Shown: positions 59,942 to 64,000 of the stretch, piece by piece
Position numbering within the stretch: the first letter of the stretch is position 1
Layout of the letters: each line of letters begins with the position of its first letter
Assembly (NCBI GenBank): GCA_964235945.1
Contig: CAXSDV010000004.1
Coordinates: forward strand, 34,321 to 98,320
From: JASLDZ01 sp964235945
GTDB lineage: Bacteria; Pseudomonadota; Alphaproteobacteria; Caulobacterales; Caulobacteraceae
Direction of reading: 5' to 3'
Length of the DNA: 64,000 nt
Position numbers and translations under genes: made by a program
The notes under the pieces: generated by a model
Database searches by the model: none
What the model saw: the letters and a program-made list of their open reading frames with translations, nothing else
What the model was told of the DNA's origin: nothing

Positions 59942-61939
59942 ATGCTGCTCGGCAAACTGACCTGGGGCGCGCTCCCGCTCGACCAGCCCATCCCCTTGGT
60001 GGCGGGCGTCGTGGTGGTGGCGGTGTTGCTCGGCGTGATCGGGTACGTCGTCGTCAAGGGCTGGGCGCCCTACCTGTGGCGCGAGTGGATCACCAGCGTC
60101 GACCACAAGCGCATCGGCATCATGTACACCGTGTTGGCGCTCGTCATGCTGCTGCGCGGCTTCTCCGACGCCGTGCTCATGAGGTCCCAGCAGGACTTGG
60201 CCTTTCACGCGCCGGGCTATCTGCCGCCCGAACACTACGACCAAGTGTTCTCCGCGCACGGCACCATCATGATCTTTTTCGTCTCCATGCCGTTCCTGAT
60301 CGGCCTGATGAACTTCGTCGTGCCGCTGCAGCTCGGCGTGCGAGACGTGGCCTTCCCGACGCTCAACTCCGTGTCGTTCTGGTTGACGGCGACGGGCGCG
60401 CTCCTCGTCAACATGTCGCTGGTGATCGGCGAGTTCCAGCGCACGGGCTGGCTGCCCTACCCGCCCCTGTCCGAACTGCGTTACTCGCCCGGCGTGGGGG
60501 TGGACTACTGGCTATGGGCGCTGTCCATATCCGGGGTGGGCACGTTGTTATCGGGGATCAACCTCGTCACCACCATCCTGAAGATGCGTGCACCGGGCAT
60601 GAGCTATCTACGGATGCCCATGTTCTGCTGGACGTCGCTGGCCTCCAACCTGTTGATCGTGGCGGCCTTCCCGATCCTGACCGCGACCTCGGCCATGCTG
60701 CTGCTGGACCGCTATCTCGGCTTCCACTTCTTCACGAACGAAGCCGGCGGCAACGTCATGATGTTCATGAATCTGATCTGGGCTTGGGGGCATCCCGAGG
60801 TCTACATCCTGGTGCTTCCCGCGTTCGGCGTTTTCTCCGAGGTGATCTCCACCTTTTCGGGCAAACCTCTGTTCGGCTATCGGTCGATGGTGATCGCGAC
60901 CATGGCCATCTTCGTACTGGCCTTCATGGTCTGGCTGCACCACTTCTTCACCATGGGGGCCGGGGGTGACGTCAACGCGATATTCGGCATCAGCACGATG
61001 ATCATCGCGGTGCCGACAGGGGTGAAGATCTTCAACTGGCTGTTCACCATGTACGGCGGCACCATTCGGTTCACGAGCCCCATGCTTTGGTCCATCGGCT
61101 TCATGGTGACTTTCGTGATCGGCGGCATGACCGGCGTGCTGCTGGCGGTGCCTCCGGCCGACTTCGTGCTGCACAACAGCCTGTTCCTGGTGGCGCACTT
61201 CCACAACGTGATCATCGGAGCCACCCTGTTCGGGGCTTTCGCCGGGTACACCTTCTGGTTTCCCAAGGCGTTCGGCTTCCGTCTGCACGAGGGCCTCGGC
61301 AAGGCCGCGTTCGGCTTCTGGTTCGTCGGCTTCTACGTCGCGTTCATGCCGCTCTACGTGCTGGGCTTCATGGGCATGACGCGCCGCATGCAGAGCTACG
61401 ACGTGCCCGAGTGGCACCCTTGGCTGCTGGTGGCGTCGGCCGGGGCCTTCCTCATCATGATCGGCATCGGCCTGCAGGTCGTGCAGCTCTTCCTGAGCAT
61501 TCGCGACCGCGCCTCCCTGCGCGACCTGACGGGCGACCCCTGGGACGGGCGCTCGCTGGAGTGGGCCACCGCTTCGCCGCCGCCGGCCTTCAATTTCGCC
61601 GTCCTGCCCGACGTCAGGGGCGAGGAGGCCTATTGGAACATCAAGGAGAAGGCCCGCGAAACCGGCAGCCTGCGCGACGAGCCCGAGTATGAGGCCATCG
61701 AGGTGCCCAGGAACACCGCCACGGGCGTGGTCTGCGCCTTCTTCGCCACCGTCATGGGCTTCGCCCTGATCTGGCACATCTGGTGGATGGCCATACTGGG
61801 CATCATCGGCGCCTTCGCCACCTTCGTGGTGTTCGCCTGGCGCGATATCGGCGAGGACGAGATCTCCGCCGAGGAGGTGGCGCGCATCGACCGCAGGAAC
61901 CGTGAGCGCCGACGCACCGCGCTCGAGGCGCTCTCGTGA
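59942..61939 (+). CDS. cyoB: Cytochrome o ubiquinol oxidase subunit I
   Basis: A 665-residue heme-copper oxidase subunit I. Heme and Cu-B ligands lie in HGTIMIFF, WAWGHPEVYILVLPAFG, WLHHFFTMGAGG and VAHFHNVIIGATLFG. Fifteen or so membrane helices are expected, and the C-terminal extension is as in CyoB. It reduces O2 to water and pumps protons in the inner membrane. It starts one base after the cyoA stop and its own stop overlaps cyoC as GTGA. Confidence 0.97.
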   Translation: MLLGKLTWGALPLDQPIPLVAGVVVVAVLLGVIGYVVVKGWAPYLWREWITSVDHKRIGIMYTVLALVMLLRGFSDAVLMRSQQDLAFHAPGYLPPEHYDQVFSAHGTIMIFFVSMPFLIGLMNFVVPLQLGVRDVAFPTLNSVSFWLTATGALLVNMSLVIGEFQRTGWLPYPPLSELRYSPGVGVDYWLWALSISGVGTLLSGINLVTTILKMRAPGMSYLRMPMFCWTSLASNLLIVAAFPILTATSAMLLLDRYLGFHFFTNEAGGNVMMFMNLIWAWGHPEVYILVLPAFGVFSEVISTFSGKPLFGYRSMVIATMAIFVLAFMVWLHHFFTMGAGGDVNAIFGISTMIIAVPTGVKIFNWLFTMYGGTIRFTSPMLWSIGFMVTFVIGGMTGVLLAVPPADFVLHNSLFLVAHFHNVIIGATLFGAFAGYTFWFPKAFGFRLHEGLGKAAFGFWFVGFYVAFMPLYVLGFMGMTRRMQSYDVPEWHPWLLVASAGAFLIMIGIGLQVVQLFLSIRDRASLRDLTGDPWDGRSLEWATASPPPAFNFAVLPDVRGEEAYWNIKEKARETGSLRDEPEYEAIEVPRNTATGVVCAFFATVMGFALIWHIWWMAILGIIGAFATFVVFAWRDIGEDEISAEEVARIDRRNRERRRTALEALS

Positions 61940-62598
61940 GCCAGCGCCAAGCGATCGCAAGCGCGGCCGATCCCAACCGGGTCGGCCACCAGGGCGACAA
62001 GGACGACGCTCCCGGCCACGGCGAAGGCGGGCCCGCCTCCAAGCGGATCATCGTCGGCTACGGCTTCTGGATCTTCCTGCTGAGCGACATCGTGATGTTC
62101 TCGGCCTTCTTCGCCGCCTACGCCGTGCTGGCGGGGGCCACGGCGGGCGGGCCCACGGGCGCCCAGTTGTTCGACCTGAACAACGTCGCCTGGGAGACGG
62201 GGCTGCTGCTCGTCTCCAGCTTCGCGTGCGGCCTGGCCTCCATCGGCGCGGGTGCGCGCAACATGCTCCTGTTCCAGGCGGCCATGGGCGTGACCTTCCT
62301 GCTGGGCGCGGGCTTCATGGGGCTGGAGCTGCGAGAGTTCATGGGCCTCGTCGCCCGCGGAGCCGGGCCCCAGCGCAGCGCCTTCCTGTCGGCCTTCTTC
62401 GCCCTGGTCGGCTGCCACGGCCTGCACGTCACGGTGGGGCTGATGTGGCTGCTGACCATGATGACTCAAGTGGTCGCCAAGGGTTTCCGCGCCGACATCC
62501 TGCGGCGCATCCTCTGCTGGACCCTGTTCTGGCACGCCCTGGACATCATCTGGGTCGCCCTGTTCACCGTGGTGTATCTGATGGGAGCCGCGCGATGA
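61936..62598 (+). CDS. cyoC: Cytochrome o ubiquinol oxidase subunit III
   Basis: A 220-residue subunit III with five membrane helices. GYGFWIFLLSDIVMFSAFFAAYAVL and GCHGLHVTVGLMWLLTMM, FWHALDIIWVALFTVVYLMG match CyoC. The start is GTG at 61936, overlapping the cyoB stop as GTGA. It stabilises the oxidase complex. Its stop overlaps cyoD as ATGA. Confidence 0.95.
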   Translation: MSQRQAIASAADPNRVGHQGDKDDAPGHGEGGPASKRIIVGYGFWIFLLSDIVMFSAFFAAYAVLAGATAGGPTGAQLFDLNNVAWETGLLLVSSFACGLASIGAGARNMLLFQAAMGVTFLLGAGFMGLELREFMGLVARGAGPQRSAFLSAFFALVGCHGLHVTVGLMWLLTMMTQVVAKGFRADILRRILCWTLFWHALDIIWVALFTVVYLMGAAR

Positions 62599-62996
62599 AG
62601 AACGAGCCGGTCGGCCAAGCCGAGCACTCCAGCGACACAGCCCCCGGCGACGAGCGGCTGGACGGCAGCGGCGTCCTTCAGGGCGTGCGCGGCTACCTCA
62701 TCGGACTGGTGCTGGCGCTGGGGCTGACCGCCGCCAGCTTCGTCACGCGCACCACCGGGTTGGTCTACGGGCCGGCCATACCCGCCGCGCTGATGGTGTT
62801 CGCCATCGCCCAGATGGGCGTGCACCTGGTCTTCTTCCTGCACCTGACGACCGGGCCCGACAACGTCAACAACGTGATGGCCCTGGCCTTTGGGATTCTG
62901 ATCGTGTTCCTGGTGATGGCGGGCTCGCTGTGGATCATGGACCACCTGAACCACAACATGATGCCCATGACGCAGATGATGCAGATGCAGCGCTGA
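62595..62996 (+). CDS. cyoD: Cytochrome o ubiquinol oxidase subunit IV
   Basis: A 133-residue small subunit. Three membrane segments are seen (YLIGLVLALGLTAASFV, PAALMVFAIAQMGVHLVFFLHL, ALAFGILIVFLVMAGSLWIM); QMGVHLVFFLHL is typical of CyoD. The C-terminus is Met-rich (NMMPMTQMMQMQR). It helps assemble subunit I cofactors. No cyoE (heme O synthase) follows; the next gene is convergent tpiA. Confidence 0.93.
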   Translation: MKNEPVGQAEHSSDTAPGDERLDGSGVLQGVRGYLIGLVLALGLTAASFVTRTTGLVYGPAIPAALMVFAIAQMGVHLVFFLHLTTGPDNVNNVMALAFGILIVFLVMAGSLWIMDHLNHNMMPMTQMMQMQR

Positions 62997-63011
62997 GAGG
63001 CGGCGGCGCGC

Positions 63012-63764
63012 TCAACCGGCGGCGCGCACCACCGCCAGGAACTCGTCCACCGGCAGGGAGGCGCCGCCCACCAGCGCGCCGCCCACCTCCTCGAGAGCCA
63101 GGATCCGAGCGGCGTTGTCCGGCTTGACGGAACCTCCGTAGAGGATGGGCGCGGTCGCGGCCCCGCCGCCGATCCCGCGGAGCACCTCGCGCAGGGCGGC
63201 GTGGGCCTGGACGATCTCTCCGGGATCGGGCGTGCGTCCCGCCCCGATGGCCCAACGCGGCTCGTAGGCCAGGGCGAAGCCGCCCGCCGCCGCCGCCGGG
63301 GGGAGCGACGCCGCAGCCTGGCGGCGCACCACCTCGGCGGTGCGCCCGGCCGCGTGCTCCTCCAGGCTCTCCCCCACGCAGACGATGGTCTCAAGGCCGC
63401 CGGCCAGCGCCGCCGCCGCCTTGTCGGCCACCTGGGAGTCGGTCTCGCCGTAGGCGGCGCGCCGCTCGGAATGGCCGACGATGACGAGGGCCGCCCCCGC
63501 GTCCACCAGCATGGCGACGCTGAGGTCGCCGGTGAAGGCGCCGCACGGCTCGGCGTGCACGTCCTGCCCGCCGAGCCGGACGGGCGAGCCGACCATCACG
63601 CGGGCCATGCGCTCCAGCAGGGTCGCCGGCGGGCACAGCGCCACCCGCGCCCGCGCGGGCTGGTCCTGCAACTCCCGCGCCAGCCTGCGCGCCTCCTCGA
63701 CCTCGGGCCCCAGCCCGCACATCTTCCAGTTGGCGACGATCAGGGGGCGGGGCGGCTGCGTCAT
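63012..63764 (-). CDS. tpiA: Triosephosphate isomerase
   Basis: A 250-residue TIM barrel. Catalytic Lys in ANWKM near residue 13, His in VGHSERR near 96, Glu in AYEPRWAIG near 170, and the phosphate-binding ILYGGSVKPDN and GGALVGGASL. The loop after the Glu is AYEPRWAIG where PVWAIG is usual. It interconverts DHAP and GAP. Minus strand, 15 bases from the convergent cyoD. Confidence 0.96.
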   Translation of the reverse strand: MTQPPRPLIVANWKMCGLGPEVEEARRLARELQDQPARARVALCPPATLLERMARVMVGSPVRLGGQDVHAEPCGAFTGDLSVAMLVDAGAALVIVGHSERRAAYGETDSQVADKAAAALAGGLETIVCVGESLEEHAAGRTAEVVRRQAAASLPPAAAAGGFALAYEPRWAIGAGRTPDPGEIVQAHAALREVLRGIGGGAATAPILYGGSVKPDNAARILALEEVGGALVGGASLPVDEFLAVVRAAG

Positions 63765-63793
63765 TCAGGTCCGGTCGGGCGTGGCGGAGGCGG

Positions 63794-64000
63794 TCAGGGC
63801 CTCAGGCAGGTGATGATGGCCGAAACCACGCTCTGAGTCTCCTGCGGGTCGCGCACCGCCACCGTGTCCATGCCCGCCGCGCGCACGGGATCGTCGTTGC
63901 CGCCCGGATAGATGGCGTCGCCCAGGAACAGCATCCGCTCCACGGGCGTGTCCGAGTGCTCGGCGAGGCGGCGCATGGCGTAGGCCTTGTCCACGCCCTT
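63794..64000 (-). CDS. HAD-family phosphatase, C-terminus only
   Basis: The last 68 residues of a gene that begins beyond base 64000. KGVDKAYAMRRLAEH and LFLGDAIYPGGNDDPVRAAGMDTVAVRDPQET are the motif III/IV region of HAD-IIB (Cof-like) phosphatases, with the metal-binding GDA..GGND. The substrate is a sugar phosphate in several members (phosphomannomutase-like, sucrose phosphatase, MPGP). It ends 29 bases before tpiA on the same strand, so the two may be co-transcribed. Confidence 0.78.
   Translation of the reverse strand, partial: KGVDKAYAMRRLAEHSDTPVERMLFLGDAIYPGGNDDPVRAAGMDTVAVRDPQETQSVVSAIITCLRP

Noticed and set aside
1..64000. tRNA, rRNA, CRISPR or insertion sequences
   Set aside because: I found no cloverleaf-like sequence, spaced short repeats, transposase motifs or terminal inverted repeats apart from the REP-like pair in the gcv operon.

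Overview
The window is GC-rich, densely coded chromosomal DNA from an alphaproteobacterium, most likely of the order Caulobacterales. The case rests on a CcrM-type GANTC adenine methyltransferase beside rnhB, a mutY/dciA/DsbA-like/smc cluster close to a stand-alone F0 ATP synthase operon (atpI-atpB-atpE-b'-b with no F1 genes), a glycine cleavage operon with a split P-protein, and cyoABCD. From memory, C. crescentus also keeps smc, ccrM and the F0 genes near each other. I see no insertion sequence, prophage, CRISPR array, tRNA or rRNA. One run of 100 N (22110-22209) interrupts a tonB-like gene and looks like an assembly artefact rather than missing sequence.

Layout. 1-5128: sugar catabolism, with a GH2 glycosidase coupled to a ROK kinase on the minus strand and a second, fructokinase-like ROK kinase divergent from them. 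5147-10132: an SDR dehydrogenase, an L,D-transpeptidase coupled to a Pro-rich lipoprotein, a WYL regulator, an unknown protein and a phosphoesterase. 10164-15680: a minus-strand mannose/glycan operon (two-domain GT4 glycosyltransferase, GH130 protein, ManC, GreA/GreB-like factor). 15795-19193: a plus-strand UV-repair cassette (spore-photoproduct-lyase-like radical SAM protein, DHH phosphoesterase, UvdE endonuclease). 19220-21186: DUF1989 plus YqcI/YcgG pair and a MOSC protein. 21577-27707: TonB-like protein, CcrM, ClC channel, RNase HII, a secreted protein and YgfZ. 27794-33531: a tightly coupled plus-strand operon of GT9, dihydroorotase-type amidohydrolase, acyl-CoA synthetase and ThDP enzyme. 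33599-41228: a five-repeat Cys-rich secreted protein, GNAT, AroC, PdxH, an APH/P-loop fusion and a hybrid histidine kinase. 41396-48916: MutY divergent from DciA, a DsbA-like lipoprotein, SMC and a membrane protein. 49007-51538: F0 ATP synthase. 51791-56914: a small membrane protein and gcvT-gcvH-gcvPA-gcvPB under a tandem glycine riboswitch. 57250-58767: unknown small protein, trmD, rplS. 59014-62996: cyoABCD. 63012-64000: tpiA and the end of a HAD phosphatase.

Genes are packed tightly. At least thirteen junctions use a 4-base stop/start overlap (ATGA, GTGA or TTGA), so several true starts are GTG or TTG and were set from those overlaps. No wholly new system is evident. The parts most worth following up are the GT4/GH130/ManC operon, the SPL-like/DHH/UvdE cassette, the YcgG/DUF1989 pair, the GT9-to-ThDP operon and the five-repeat secreted protein.
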